A stretch of DNA of 64,000 nucleotides from a virus, in IMG/VR virus record IMGVR_UViG_3300049448_000340, positions 1 through 64,000 of that record, one strand, 5' to 3'. Position numbers and translations under genes: made by a program. Under the pieces are notes generated by a model that was given only the letters and a program-made list of their open reading frames with translations, made no database searches and was not told the origin of the DNA. The stretch's first letter is position 1. Each line of letters opens with the position of its first letter. Positions 14,242 to 22,976 of this stretch are shown piece after piece.

Positions 14242-17109
14242 GTGGCACAAGAAGGTCGTGGGGGAGCGCCCTCTGGGTTTATAGGCAGGTCGACACAGTC
14301 GGACCTGCACCGCATGACGACTACCGAGAATGAGAGGCTTAATGGTGCTAACGGTAAGGTAGAAGGGCAAGGTCCGACGTCAGGCCACATCGAGCTTGAA
14401 GCCGAGTCGAGTCTAATAGTCGTAAGAGATCTAAAGAAGTCGGGGTTAGAACCTAGGGACATCCAGGCTAGGATACTGGGGTCGCCAGAAAGGGCTGCTT
14501 GTAGAGTTCCGATGAAGGCGGAAGGGTACGTCATACCTTACTTCGACATCTCGGGAGCTCCCCTGACATTCTACCGGTCTCGCATCTTGAACGCCGACTT
14601 CTCGACAAACGGCGTCAAATACAAGCAACCCGCGAAGACACCCAATCACATCTACTTCCCAAGGAACTTTCGGGCTACGTTGCAGCGCCATGTGCGATCT
14701 CCAGGTCCGAAAGTCTTGATCATCACAGAAGGTGAGAAGAAGTCCGCCTGTGCAGATAAGTTCGGCTATCCTACAGTAGCCCTCAGCGGTGTTGACTCTT
14801 GGCGATCACGTACTATTGTTCTACCTGAAGACACCGAGTTCTACAGTCAAACCGACGATGACAGTGGAGGCGGAGGCAGGCGTAAAGGTCCGGTGAGAGC
14901 AAGACTCCCCTCAACTGATACGTCAGTACCTGAACTGGTGACATTGGCCAGAGGGTTTGGAGACCTCGTCGATACTATTACCCAGCATAAGCTCCACCCG
15001 ATCATCGTGTACGATTCTGATCGTGTTGGGACCGTCAAGGCCGAGGTTCAACGGGCGGCAACCATGCTAGCCTATGAGCTGGTGTTCTTGGGCATCCATG
15101 CGACTATGATCAAGCAGGTTGTCCTCCCGTCATTGATCCAAGAGCCAATACCGGAGGGAGCGGACGAGGACTCGGAGGAGTTCAAGACTGGCCTCGACGA
15201 CTACATCATGGACAGAGGACCGGAACAACTCCAGCGATTGATCGAACGGGCACTGCAAGACCCAAAGGCGTTCCCTCGGCATCCCAACCCGAAAGGGTTC
15301 ATAAGTACCCAGCTCCAAGGGAAGATGAGCCGGAAGTCGATGCAGCAGGTTGCGTCGATGATCTTGACAGAGTTAGACGCCGGAGGTATGCGCCTCATCG
15401 ACACGATCACCAACATCCCATACTACTTCGATCGTGAGACAGCGATCCTCATACCTGCTAAACTCCAGGACAACAAGACCGTCCCGTTTCACGAGCAGAA
15501 GTTCGGGCAGCTACTGTATAAGAAGTATGGCATCTCTGCGAACGATGCCAGAGTACTAACGTGGTTGGCATCACAATTCACTGGTGAGGAACCCCTCTCA
15601 GAAGTGACACCCCGTAGGGTACTGTGCCTCATTACCGATAAGGAGGATGCCCTTAATCCCACCGGTATTGCCTATCAAGCATCGGACTCTCAGTACTTCG
15701 CAATCAGCCCCGACCCGAAGAACCCAATCGAAGTACTGACTAACGGGGCTAAGGGGATCCTATTTGAACAAGACCAAGTTGAACCTCTAGACATCGAACA
15801 AGTCCTCGAGCACTTCGACCACCAACTCTCGGAGAGCATTCATGCTGGGAAGCTAAGCGGATGGTGGATGGAGGTCATCAACCAGTCGACCATCGGCATG
15901 GGAGCACCCGAACAACCAGTCAATGACCAACCGAACTCTGATGGGTTGATCGACCTCTCAGAACCAGAACTCCCGCCTGATCAGAGAGCAGTCGTCACCG
16001 AGACAGGTAAGGAGATGCGAGCATATGCGGCTCTTCTCACGTACATTAGTCCTTTTCTTTTGCGCTGGCGCGGCCTCCAACTCCCTATTGAACTCACCGT
16101 TGGTCCGGCTGGTTCTGGCAAGTCAAGCTTGTACAGCCTCAGGCTTCAAGTTCTCACAGGAAGGCCTAAACTGCGCAACATCCCTACGGACATCAGGGAC
16201 TGGCAAGCTTCTCTGGCCCACTCAGGCGGTCTACATGTGGTGGACAACGTCCACTTCATGAACCGGGAGCTCAAGCAGCGCATCTCGGACGAGCTATGTC
16301 GAGTGACCACTGAGCCCAACCCGCACATCGAAATGCGAAAGTACTTCACGAACACTGACGAGCTGAGGTTTCCTGTAAGAGCGGCATTTGCGTTCACAGC
16401 CATCCAGCCTCCATTCCTCAATGAGGACTTGATCCAAAGGTCGGTCACTTTCAAGACAGCCTTTGTCGAGCGAGAGCCTGAAGGGGATTGGGTCACGGAC
16501 ACCCTGGAGGAAAGAGGCGGGAGGGAAGCTTGGGTCGCACACCACCTGGTGTTCCTGCATCTCTTCCTGAAACAAGTGTGGGAACCAGACTTCCGAACGC
16601 AACACCGGCTAGCCCATCTCGAACAAGCTCTGACAGTAGCATCCCGCGTGCTCGACTTAGACAACTTATCGCAAGAGGTCTTCGCGGACTACCACGAACA
16701 TATGTCGGTGATAGGCCAGGTCGATCCTACCAAGGACGTAACACCAGCGCCTATTGAGATCCAACAGTTAGTACCTCCATCGCCACCCCCGGGTCAAGTA
16801 TTCGGTCAGACGCTCCTGCGAAACCAAGCAACACAGATTGCAGCAACGGACTGGGTGCTCCAGGGGATCAGAGACTTCTTAGCCCACAGATTCCCCAATC
16901 TCCAGGGCGAGTCAGAACGGTTTGGTGCGGGAGACGTTTCTGATTGGTGCATGGGTCAGGATGAGTACCAGGACAATGAGATCCTCACTAACTCCCGCAA
17001 GCTTGGGAAGTACATGTCTGATAGGATCTCGACCTTGAGTATGGTCCTAAATATCAGGTCAGCTGGTTCGTTCCAGAACAAACAGACCTATCGCCAACAC
17101 AGCAGGTGA
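14242..17109 (+). CDS. Primase/helicase, 955 aa
   Basis: Large two-part replication protein. The N-terminal part has a TOPRIM-like core of the DUF3854 type: VLIITEGEKKSA near residue 158, with acidic motifs downstream (IIVYDSDRVG near 255). The C-terminal part is a P-loop ATPase: GPAGSGKSS near residue 620, Walker B-like LHVVDNVHF and a sensor stretch at about 715. This layout is typical of phage primase-helicases. GTG start with AGGA upstream. It ends four bases inside the next gene. Confidence 0.85.
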   Translation: MAQEGRGGAPSGFIGRSTQSDLHRMTTTENERLNGANGKVEGQGPTSGHIELEAESSLIVVRDLKKSGLEPRDIQARILGSPERAACRVPMKAEGYVIPYFDISGAPLTFYRSRILNADFSTNGVKYKQPAKTPNHIYFPRNFRATLQRHVRSPGPKVLIITEGEKKSACADKFGYPTVALSGVDSWRSRTIVLPEDTEFYSQTDDDSGGGGRRKGPVRARLPSTDTSVPELVTLARGFGDLVDTITQHKLHPIIVYDSDRVGTVKAEVQRAATMLAYELVFLGIHATMIKQVVLPSLIQEPIPEGADEDSEEFKTGLDDYIMDRGPEQLQRLIERALQDPKAFPRHPNPKGFISTQLQGKMSRKSMQQVASMILTELDAGGMRLIDTITNIPYYFDRETAILIPAKLQDNKTVPFHEQKFGQLLYKKYGISANDARVLTWLASQFTGEEPLSEVTPRRVLCLITDKEDALNPTGIAYQASDSQYFAISPDPKNPIEVLTNGAKGILFEQDQVEPLDIEQVLEHFDHQLSESIHAGKLSGWWMEVINQSTIGMGAPEQPVNDQPNSDGLIDLSEPELPPDQRAVVTETGKEMRAYAALLTYISPFLLRWRGLQLPIELTVGPAGSGKSSLYSLRLQVLTGRPKLRNIPTDIRDWQASLAHSGGLHVVDNVHFMNRELKQRISDELCRVTTEPNPHIEMRKYFTNTDELRFPVRAAFAFTAIQPPFLNEDLIQRSVTFKTAFVEREPEGDWVTDTLEERGGREAWVAHHLVFLHLFLKQVWEPDFRTQHRLAHLEQALTVASRVLDLDNLSQEVFADYHEHMSVIGQVDPTKDVTPAPIEIQQLVPPSPPPGQVFGQTLLRNQATQIAATDWVLQGIRDFLAHRFPNLQGESERFGAGDVSDWCMGQDEYQDNEILTNSRKLGKYMSDRISTLSMVLNIRSAGSFQNKQTYRQHSR

Positions 17110-17906
17110 TGAGAGATACTATGGGAGTAATGTCGGATCTGGAAACACTGGCTGCGATCGACGACGGTCGTGTCATCATCTGGCCCTTCGATCGGCAATC
17201 ACTCAATACCAGCTCGTACGACATTCGCCTTGGTGAATTCTACTACGAGGAACACCGTCCGTCCCTTGCCACGAGGGCCCGCGCTTTACTGACTCCGAAG
17301 CGCGCAATGGTTTTCAACCCGTACGACAAAGAGCATGTCGATCGAGTCTGGGGCAAGGACGAAGATTTCCTACGAGCAAAGCCAGCCAAGGAAGTCTTGA
17401 GGTCCTATATCTCGTCGGACTGGATGGGGATCGAACAGCGTGACCTCCTAACTACAGGGATTCATCCAGACGACCTCATCATCCTGGTGGGTCCGCGACG
17501 TACCATCCTAGCCCACTCCCAGGAGTTCATCGGGGGCGTACGCTACGCCACTTCCATGATGAAAGCAAGGTCGAGCTGGGGGCGAAGCTTCGTCGAGGTA
17601 TGCAAGTGTGCTGGCTGGGGTGACATCGGGTTCTTCAATCGCTGGACAATGGAGATCACGAACAACTCCTACTGGTACTCCATCCCCCTAGTAGTAGGCA
17701 GGCGGATCGCACAGATTGCCCTCCTGACCACTGGTGAGATCCAGGGAGACTCCTACTCGACGGAGCAATCCAAGTACCAGACGTCCGAGAAGCTCGATGA
17801 CGTCATCACTACTTGGCATCCCCGCCTACTCAAACCAGGCTTGTGGCGTGACAGAGACATCGTGCGGATGCCTGCAATGCCTGAGCAACTTCCTCTAGCG
17901 GCCTAA
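17106..17906 (+). CDS. dCTP deaminase-like protein
   Basis: Member of the dCTP deaminase/dUTPase fold: NTSSYDIRLG near residue 33 and the trimer-interface motif GRRIAQIAL near residue 197 are characteristic, with ARSSWGRSF near 154. At 266 residues it is longer than the usual 190-residue Dcd, with an insertion near residues 60-110. Dcd converts dCTP to dUTP, feeding thymidylate synthesis by the ThyX encoded at 40019. A catalytic Glu is not pinned down, so it could be a non-deaminating relative. Confidence 0.75.
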   Translation: MMRDTMGVMSDLETLAAIDDGRVIIWPFDRQSLNTSSYDIRLGEFYYEEHRPSLATRARALLTPKRAMVFNPYDKEHVDRVWGKDEDFLRAKPAKEVLRSYISSDWMGIEQRDLLTTGIHPDDLIILVGPRRTILAHSQEFIGGVRYATSMMKARSSWGRSFVEVCKCAGWGDIGFFNRWTMEITNNSYWYSIPLVVGRRIAQIALLTTGEIQGDSYSTEQSKYQTSEKLDDVITTWHPRLLKPGLWRDRDIVRMPAMPEQLPLAA

Positions 17907-17909
17907 TAC

Positions 17910-18374
17910 ATGCCCAACCACGGTAAGGGTCCTCCTAAGAAGCAGTTCTGCCCTAAAGGTCATGATACCTTTAAGGTAGGAAGGACCCGGAATGGCCGAT
18001 GTAGAGATTGTAACGACATTCGATATGCATCACGCACAGATCAAGAGCGCAGGGATGAACGACGTCGCCGAAGGTATAGGCAGCAGAGAGCCATAGTCGA
18101 GAAGTGTGCCCAAGTAGCCTCTAACTACCTATCATCGTTCCCTAACGACTTCATCGGTGCAGTAGAAGCGGCGTTCCAAGTTCTTCCTGATCATGCCCGT
18201 ACGATGCTTGTACCTTCTCCAGAGACAATAGCTGCCCTTAAGAGGCCCGACTATGAAGATTACTCTCTGCGGCTCCACCAAGTTCGAAGGTCTGTTCTTC
18301 GCTTGGGACAAAGCTCTAACGACAATGGGTCACATCGTCTACAGTCTGGGAGCCTTCCCAGCAGTAGAGAATAA
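17910..18374 (+). CDS. Zinc-finger protein, 154 aa
   Basis: CPKGH near residue 14 followed by CRDCN near residue 31 forms a compact zinc finger of the type common in phage HNH-associated proteins. A strongly basic helix (ERRDERRRRRYRQQR) follows. The last 40 residues overlap the next gene and are low-complexity. A DNA- or RNA-binding role is likely. Confidence 0.65.
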   Translation: MPNHGKGPPKKQFCPKGHDTFKVGRTRNGRCRDCNDIRYASRTDQERRDERRRRRYRQQRAIVEKCAQVASNYLSSFPNDFIGAVEAAFQVLPDHARTMLVPSPETIAALKRPDYEDYSLRLHQVRRSVLRLGQSSNDNGSHRLQSGSLPSSRE

Positions 18375-18693
18375 GGACCGAGAGAGCAAAGGCTATCTGA
18401 CGGATGAACAGAAGGAGATCTTCGATCTAGTCTACTATGCCAAGATTGAGGAGTCCGACGCCATCCTAGTCCTCAATCCGGGCAACTACATCGGTGAGAG
18501 CTGCCGGCGAGAAATAGCCTGGGCCCGTATCCGGAATAAGAAGGTCTACTGGCTGAAGGCTCCAGTATTAGGACCTGGAGAAGCCTGGATCGAGGGAGAA
18601 ACCAGCGTCGATAGTATACCAGGCTTCCAACGGTACACCTATAAATATGGGCTGCCTGAGCAGTTCAATGGTGATGGTAGTGATCCCCGATGA
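18253..18693 (+). CDS. Nucleoside 2-deoxyribosyltransferase-like protein
   Basis: The N-terminus ITLCGSTKFEGLFF matches the opening of the nucleoside 2-deoxyribosyltransferase/RCL fold. ESDAILVLNPGNYIGESCRREI, read as an acidic/phosphate site in two halves, is also characteristic. These enzymes exchange or cleave bases of deoxynucleosides or dNMPs. It could salvage or remove particular deoxynucleotides during modified-DNA synthesis. Overlaps the upstream gene by 122 bases. Confidence 0.8.
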   Translation: MKITLCGSTKFEGLFFAWDKALTTMGHIVYSLGAFPAVENKDRESKGYLTDEQKEIFDLVYYAKIEESDAILVLNPGNYIGESCRREIAWARIRNKKVYWLKAPVLGPGEAWIEGETSVDSIPGFQRYTYKYGLPEQFNGDGSDPR

Positions 18694-18956
18694 ACATCCA
18701 ACGTATCCAAGGGGCCACAAGAGTCCTAGGTAAGTCGCAGGGCTACCTAGGTTTGCCAGTCAGAGACCAGGTTATGGACTGCCCTCCAGCTGGGATAGTC
18801 CCAACCATGACGACAGCGTGGGAACCTACTCCGGACGAGCTGGAGGCTATAGCTAGAGGCGCTCCAGTCTACGTCAGAATCTTCGGTACAATGCATCCAC
18901 CCATCACCGTATACGTAGGCGAACCCCCAGGGGACGAGGACAATGTTGGAACTTGA
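18690..18956 (+). CDS. Conserved phage hypothetical protein, 88 aa
   Basis: Resembles a short protein found beside the next gene's family in other phages: an IQGATRVLG-type opening, then AWEPTPDELEAI and GTMHPPITVYVGEP. Function unknown. Overlaps both neighbours by 4 and 14 bases. Confidence 0.7.
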   Translation: MNIQRIQGATRVLGKSQGYLGLPVRDQVMDCPPAGIVPTMTTAWEPTPDELEAIARGAPVYVRIFGTMHPPITVYVGEPPGDEDNVGT

Positions 18957-19320
18957 TCCGGGCCACAGGTACCTCCTGGACATCCTAGACGGGCCTCCCG
19001 ATGAGAAGGTCGTCAAGGAATATGTCAAGCGTGAAGGGCCGAACTACCCAGGCAACGTAGGCCATCATTCAGGTCCGACGCTGCAGGAGAACTGGCGTGC
19101 CGATATCGCACGGCTCCAACACGTGAACTCCCAGATCCCGTGCAACGAAACCTTAGCTGCTATCAGCCTTCTGAGGCAAGCTATGTTCCTACTGGAAAGC
19201 AGAGCCAAGAGGACTCACGGGCAAGTTCTGCCTTGTGTTGACCTTGACACGATCGAGCATTATCCCACCTGCAAAACCTGCGGTCATATCCTCTGCACCA
19301 TCCACCAAGGGGCTTTATGA
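18943..19320 (+). CDS. Putative Acb2/Tad1-like hairpin protein, 125 aa
   Basis: The N-terminus (GHRYLLDILDG, VKREGPNYPGNVGHH) and the following helical hairpin (about residues 47-85) belong to a phage family known to me from memory. The hairpin has the spacing LQEN...I.R...NSQIPC.E, then a second helix ending in LLESR, as in Acb2/Tad1 hairpin proteins. Those bind and sequester cyclic-nucleotide or NAD-derived immune signals. The link here rests on that pattern only. A CxxC pair at the C-terminus (CKTC) is extra. Confidence 0.45.
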   Translation: MLELDPGHRYLLDILDGPPDEKVVKEYVKREGPNYPGNVGHHSGPTLQENWRADIARLQHVNSQIPCNETLAAISLLRQAMFLLESRAKRTHGQVLPCVDLDTIEHYPTCKTCGHILCTIHQGAL

Positions 19321-19850
19321 TGCCAGCCAAACCAGATCTGTGTGTCGACTTCGACGGTGTCATCCACTCCTACACCTCAGGATGGCATGGATCACACATC
19401 GTAGCTGACCCTCCTGTCCCAGGAGTCTTCCAATGGCTCTATAGGGCTCAACAGTACTGGAGGGTGAATATCTATTCCTCACGCTCAAAAGAAGCGGCAG
19501 GCATTCAAGCGATGAAGCTCTACTGTAAGGAACATGCGACCAAAGAGCTACAAACACCATCTGCGATCAAGGACTTCCTGCAGAACCTACAATGGCCGAC
19601 GCAGAAGCCTGCAGCCAACATGACGATCGATGATCGAGCATTCTGCTTCCAAGGCAACTGGGACGATCCGGCTCTCGACCCTCGAGTGCTTCTGCAGTTC
19701 AAACCGTGGAACAAGCGCGGCCCGGAGACTCGTACCCTTCCGTTTCACATTCAACACTTGATCGACGCCATCAACATTGACCAGAAGGACCTGGCTATCC
19801 ACTTGGAGGCCTCCATCCTCAAGGAATTGTACGGACCTGTGACAAGGTGA
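19317..19850 (+). CDS. HAD-superfamily phosphatase
   Basis: HAD motif I is DFDGVIH near residues 11-17, motif II is IYSSRS near residue 53 and the acidic motif is MTIDDRAF near residue 103. Small phage HAD proteins are usually nucleotide phosphatases. Overlaps the upstream gene by ATGA and is last before promoter P3. A nucleotidase role would fit the neighbouring dNTP enzymes. Confidence 0.8.
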   Translation: MMPAKPDLCVDFDGVIHSYTSGWHGSHIVADPPVPGVFQWLYRAQQYWRVNIYSSRSKEAAGIQAMKLYCKEHATKELQTPSAIKDFLQNLQWPTQKPAANMTIDDRAFCFQGNWDDPALDPRVLLQFKPWNKRGPETRTLPFHIQHLIDAINIDQKDLAIHLEASILKELYGPVTR

Positions 19851-19905
19851 CCCGACCAATTTCCACGGACCATAATTTTACCCTAGAGGAACCGCAAAAT
19901 AACTC

Positions 19906-19935
19906 TTGCGTGCCCCTTAGGATCTATTGTATAAT
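19906..19935 (+). promoter_or_regulatory. Phage promoter P3
   Basis: TTGCGT at 19906-19911, an 18-base spacer starting GCCCCTTAGGA, and TATAAT at 19930-19935. An upstream GCAAAATAACTC tract matches promoters P2 and P4. It drives the 181-aa gene and the structured region after it. Confidence 0.8.
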
Positions 19936-19995
19936 CTATTTGTAAGTTGGAGCTTACAAGCTTCAATGGGTACTAGATCAAGGAGAGGACAAGTT

Positions 19996-20541
19996 ATGGC
20001 ACAAGGACAACAGGATCGCCCGCAGGAAGCCATTCGCGAACCGGGTGCAGGGGCGTCGACCACGACCACATCGCCGGCGGCTTTGGCGACGGGATCGATG
20101 GCGAATACGGGAACGGTTGCCCCGACGACTGCGGCTCCGACCGACGGCAAGCCGGCGCCGACCGAAGAGCAGCTGCGTGCGGCTCGCGAGGTCGTTGCTC
20201 GGGCGAAGCAGGCGGGCGTCAAGCTGACGGCGTCGGGTGGGGGTCAGGCCCGCATCATGCTGCCGAACGGCGAATCGCGCGCTGCCTACATCAAGCGCCG
20301 GTGGGCCGAGAAGGCGGAACGCGCCACGATCGTGAAGGAGATCCAGAGCGCCGGCCCGCCGCACGACAAGTGCACCTACCAGATCGTCTTCGCCGCGACC
20401 AAGGGCCTCCCCGGCGGTCCCGACAAGGACAAGCCGACGGGCGATGACGGCAAGACCTATTCGCTGCAGCCGCCGAAGCCTGGCGCGTCGCCGGCAGCCT
20501 CGCAGACGAACCAGGGTGCATCGGCAGCCGCCGCGGAGTAA
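19996..20541 (+). CDS. Ala/Thr-rich hypothetical protein, 181 aa
   Basis: Long low-complexity ends (Ala, Thr, Pro, Gly) flank a compact centre (residues 55-135) with a basic YIKRRWAEKAERATIVKE helix. Codons are markedly richer in G and C than in neighbouring genes, which suggests strong expression. The ATG at 19996 has AGGAGAGG upstream; a longer ORF starts inside the promoter and is rejected. Role unknown; a basic core with disordered ends suits a nucleic-acid-binding protein. Confidence 0.75.
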   Translation: MAQGQQDRPQEAIREPGAGASTTTTSPAALATGSMANTGTVAPTTAAPTDGKPAPTEEQLRAAREVVARAKQAGVKLTASGGGQARIMLPNGESRAAYIKRRWAEKAERATIVKEIQSAGPPHDKCTYQIVFAATKGLPGGPDKDKPTGDDGKTYSLQPPKPGASPAASQTNQGASAAAAE

Positions 20542-21041
20542 CGAATCACTGGCCAGTGAGCTGAAGTACGGGCCGCTATGGGTTGGAGGCTAGCGCCTCC
20601 TTCCCTGCTCTCGTACGTTGGTCGGAAACAAACCATCGGCAAGGCCAGCGACCCGTACTCAGCGACGAGTCCAACGTTGTCAAGGTCCGACGTCATGAAC
20701 AGGATGCACGCCCCGGTACGCAGCCTGCAAGCATCGCCGAGGGCTCCTTTGATGGAGGTAGGCGAGGAAGCGGTAGGCTGTGGGCATAAGTCCTAGGCAA
20801 ACCCGGGGTATTGGAGGACGGCGGTTTGCGTGTGCTCCCTAGGTTGACCATGCTACGACCGTTCCCGAGGCTTTGGGGGTTGTGCCTGACGAACAGATGA
20901 CGCTGCGTGAAACAACCTCCACTGTTTTAGTAGGGACGGCTTCGGAGGGTGTGCCGTAAACACCTTCCACTCTGACGTGATGTGCCGCTATCGAGCTAGC
21001 GACATGTTACTCCTCAAAACTTGGCCCGGTAGCTGTAACTT
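20542..21041 (+). ncRNA. Candidate large structured RNA, about 450-500 nt
   Basis: A 500-base stretch without a convincing gene, dense in inverted repeats. Stems include GGAGGC/GCCTCC (20585-20600), ACGTTGG/CCAACGT (20615-20621 with 20671-20677), and nested CAGCCT, TCGCC and CTCC with GGAG, GGCGA and AGGCTG (20721-20780). Others are GCAAACC/GGTTTGC (20797-20829) inside CCTAGG/CCTAGG, GGGGGTTGT/ACAACCTCC (20875-20920), GGAGGGTGT/ACACCTTCC (20944-20968) and CGCTA/TAGCG (20986-21001). Two stems hold G-U pairs only if read on the plus strand. The loop of the 20944 hairpin can pair with ACGGC at 20936-20940, a possible pseudoknot. Read from P3. Confidence 0.55.
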
Positions 21042-21599
21042 ATGGACTCGCCCCAGGCGCTAACACTTGCTGAGTTAGTCGGCGAAGGAGCGGTTTCGCA
21101 GCTGCCGGGCTCTTCTTTTTTCGAGTTCTACCAAAAGGTAAAGGGGCGACCACCAGTCGAAACCCTACCGTACGAGATTATAGGCTTGGACCCTGGAGAG
21201 ACCACAGGCGTCAGTGTTTGGACCAGGACAGGCTCGGAATTCCAGGTGCAGTCATTCCAGATCAACACCTCCATCATCGAATGGGGCGTTGACAAGTTTA
21301 ACATCCTACTCCAACGTTCTCCAGGCAAGTGTGTAGTCATAGAGAACTACCGCGTGTATAGTTGGAAGGCCAAGATACATAGCTGGCAGGAGCTCCTCAC
21401 TCCCCGGTTGATCGGGGTGGCTGAGACCTTCTGCCGTCTGGGTTCGATCCCGATCGTCAAGCAGATGGCACAACAAGGGAAGTCGTTCGCAACTGACGAC
21501 AAGCTAGAACAATGGGGCCTCTACCTTAAGGGGAGACCTCATGCCATGGATGCTACACGTCACGTCTGTCAGCTACTACTCTTCGGAGAATGGAAGTAA
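21042..21599 (+). CDS. RuvC-like Holliday junction resolvase
   Basis: RNase H-fold resolvase. The first catalytic Asp is in IIGLDPGETTG near residue 48, the Glu in VVIENYRVY near residue 97, and the C-terminal acidic residue in HAMDATRH near residue 167. Such phage resolvases cut branched DNA before packaging. The first 40 residues precede the domain and may be partly non-native, since no strong ribosome binding site is seen at the ATG. Confidence 0.85.
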   Translation: MDSPQALTLAELVGEGAVSQLPGSSFFEFYQKVKGRPPVETLPYEIIGLDPGETTGVSVWTRTGSEFQVQSFQINTSIIEWGVDKFNILLQRSPGKCVVIENYRVYSWKAKIHSWQELLTPRLIGVAETFCRLGSIPIVKQMAQQGKSFATDDKLEQWGLYLKGRPHAMDATRHVCQLLLFGEWK

Positions 21600-22342
21600 T
21601 GATGCAAAGGAGCAAGTCAGCAATCGTAGCTTTGCTCCTAGCCACAACGGCTTGCGGAGGATCACCCTTGGCTCCGCTTCAGCCGGGAAAGGTCAGGATC
21701 TCCGACCCTATGCAGTACCTGGCTCAATCGCGAGCACCCGACGGTAACGTAGCAACTCCCCTACACGACTACGACCCGATAGCTTATCGCAGGTTCGACT
21801 TCGGGCACTCTCAAGCGTCAGACAGCTTCCTGACTGGCCCGACTTCGGCGATCACAACCTGGAGCTACTCTCCCTGGAATGAGTTCACCGACGCCAACGG
21901 TGATGGTGGGGAGACCTATGAGCTCCAGGGCGATAAGGTGTTGATCACCAGCACGAAGCATATGGGCATCCCTACGACAGCCATCTCATGGGTCGCCCTA
22001 CGTACCGACACCGTAGATTGCTCGCAGGGTTGGACGACCTACTCTCCACTCGAGCGAGGGTGTAGAGTAGCAGTCACATACCCGAACATCGGACCAGTAG
22101 ACACGATCGTCAGTGAGCATCTCAACCCAGTTGAACAGTTTGTTGAACGCATATTCCTGGGACGAGGCTGGGGCAGACTAGCATGGCAGACGTTCCGAGC
22201 CTCGGGACAGCCAGTCAAGGACCGTTGCCCCGACTTCGGATGGAGCACCTATGCGAGCTGGGCTCTAACCGATTGTCGGTATGCCCTCAATGTCGAGCAG
22301 GCATCAGGCAATCTAACAGGAAAGAATCTCTGGCACCCCTAG
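21599..22342 (+). CDS. Putative exported lipoprotein
   Basis: N-terminus MMQRSKSAIVALLLATTACGG: a short basic region, a hydrophobic stretch and a cysteine at about residue 19 in a lipobox-like position, although the -3 residue (Thr) is atypical. The mature part has many Trp, Tyr and Asp residues and three further cysteines. The start overlaps the RuvC stop (TAATG). Unrecognised; an envelope-located superinfection-exclusion factor is one possibility. Confidence 0.65.
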   Translation: MMQRSKSAIVALLLATTACGGSPLAPLQPGKVRISDPMQYLAQSRAPDGNVATPLHDYDPIAYRRFDFGHSQASDSFLTGPTSAITTWSYSPWNEFTDANGDGGETYELQGDKVLITSTKHMGIPTTAISWVALRTDTVDCSQGWTTYSPLERGCRVAVTYPNIGPVDTIVSEHLNPVEQFVERIFLGRGWGRLAWQTFRASGQPVKDRCPDFGWSTYASWALTDCRYALNVEQASGNLTGKNLWHP

Positions 22343-22365
22343 TAAGCGAGCGGGATAACCTAACC

Positions 22366-22935
22366 ATGCAGTCCGATAATGAGAGAGCTTGGGAACGGAG
22401 TAAGCGAGAGGGCGTCAACCCGAAAGACCTGATCGGGGTCACCAAAGTCCCCTTCCAAGTCGTTCCTTGGCCGGCTGTCGCTTACATGTCGTTCTGCATG
22501 TATGATGGAGGAGTCAAGTACGCTCCCGTCAACTGGCGTGACATCGCCGTCAAGCTAAGCATCTACGCCGAAGCTGGGCTAGGCCACTTCGCTTCGATCC
22601 TCGACGGCAAGGACTATGATCCCGTCACTGCATTACACCATGCGGGCTATGCTATGTCGTGCGGAGCGATCATCCTTGATGCCTTGATCACCGACAGCCT
22701 CATCGACGACCGCTTTGCAGTGCGTCGCCAACGTCCAGGGGCTCTGGCATCACGCGACATCGTCGGCTACCCAGAAGGCAGGCCAGGTGCCATCAAGGAG
22801 ATGATCGCCAAGCCTCTCCGTCTCGATCCTATCGGTTCTATACCGGTACCTCCGCCTCAACCGTCAGCAGATCCCGAACCGGTACCTGCACCTGAGAGTC
22901 TGGTCCCAGACGGAGGTCGGGAGGAGCCGTTCTAA
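22366..22935 (+). CDS. MazZ-like dATP/dGTP diphosphohydrolase domain protein
   Basis: Helical MazG/HD-like domain of the phage DUF5664/MazZ type: NPKDLIGVTKVPF, GGVKYAPVNWR, AEAGLGHFASILDGKDYDP and HHAGYAMSCGAIILD lie in the usual order (residues 20-110). A Pro-rich C-terminal tail (residues 145-189) is extra. In 2-aminoadenine phages MazZ turns dGTP into dGMP for PurZ. No PurZ is present here, so it may instead adjust the dATP or dGTP pool. Assignment is from family knowledge. Confidence 0.7.
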   Translation: MQSDNERAWERSKREGVNPKDLIGVTKVPFQVVPWPAVAYMSFCMYDGGVKYAPVNWRDIAVKLSIYAEAGLGHFASILDGKDYDPVTALHHAGYAMSCGAIILDALITDSLIDDRFAVRRQRPGALASRDIVGYPEGRPGAIKEMIAKPLRLDPIGSIPVPPPQPSADPEPVPAPESLVPDGGREEPF

Positions 22936-22976
22936 CCTGCTCAACTAGCCAAAAACCAACCTGAGGAGTAACCACT

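Noticed and set aside
20884-20915. CTGACGA...GAAAC, a hammerhead-like core in the 500-base gap
   Set aside because: The strands outside the two motifs pair with each other, which is the wrong topology for a hammerhead.
20542-21041. Protein genes in the 500-base gap (60-70-residue ORFs at 20578-20796)
   Set aside because: The short frames overlap each other, lack ribosome binding sites and have no protein-like pattern; the inverted repeats explain the sequence better.
22366-22935. A 2-aminoadenine (Z-DNA base) synthesis system
   Set aside because: Only the MazZ-like protein is present. No PurZ or DatZ is seen in the window.
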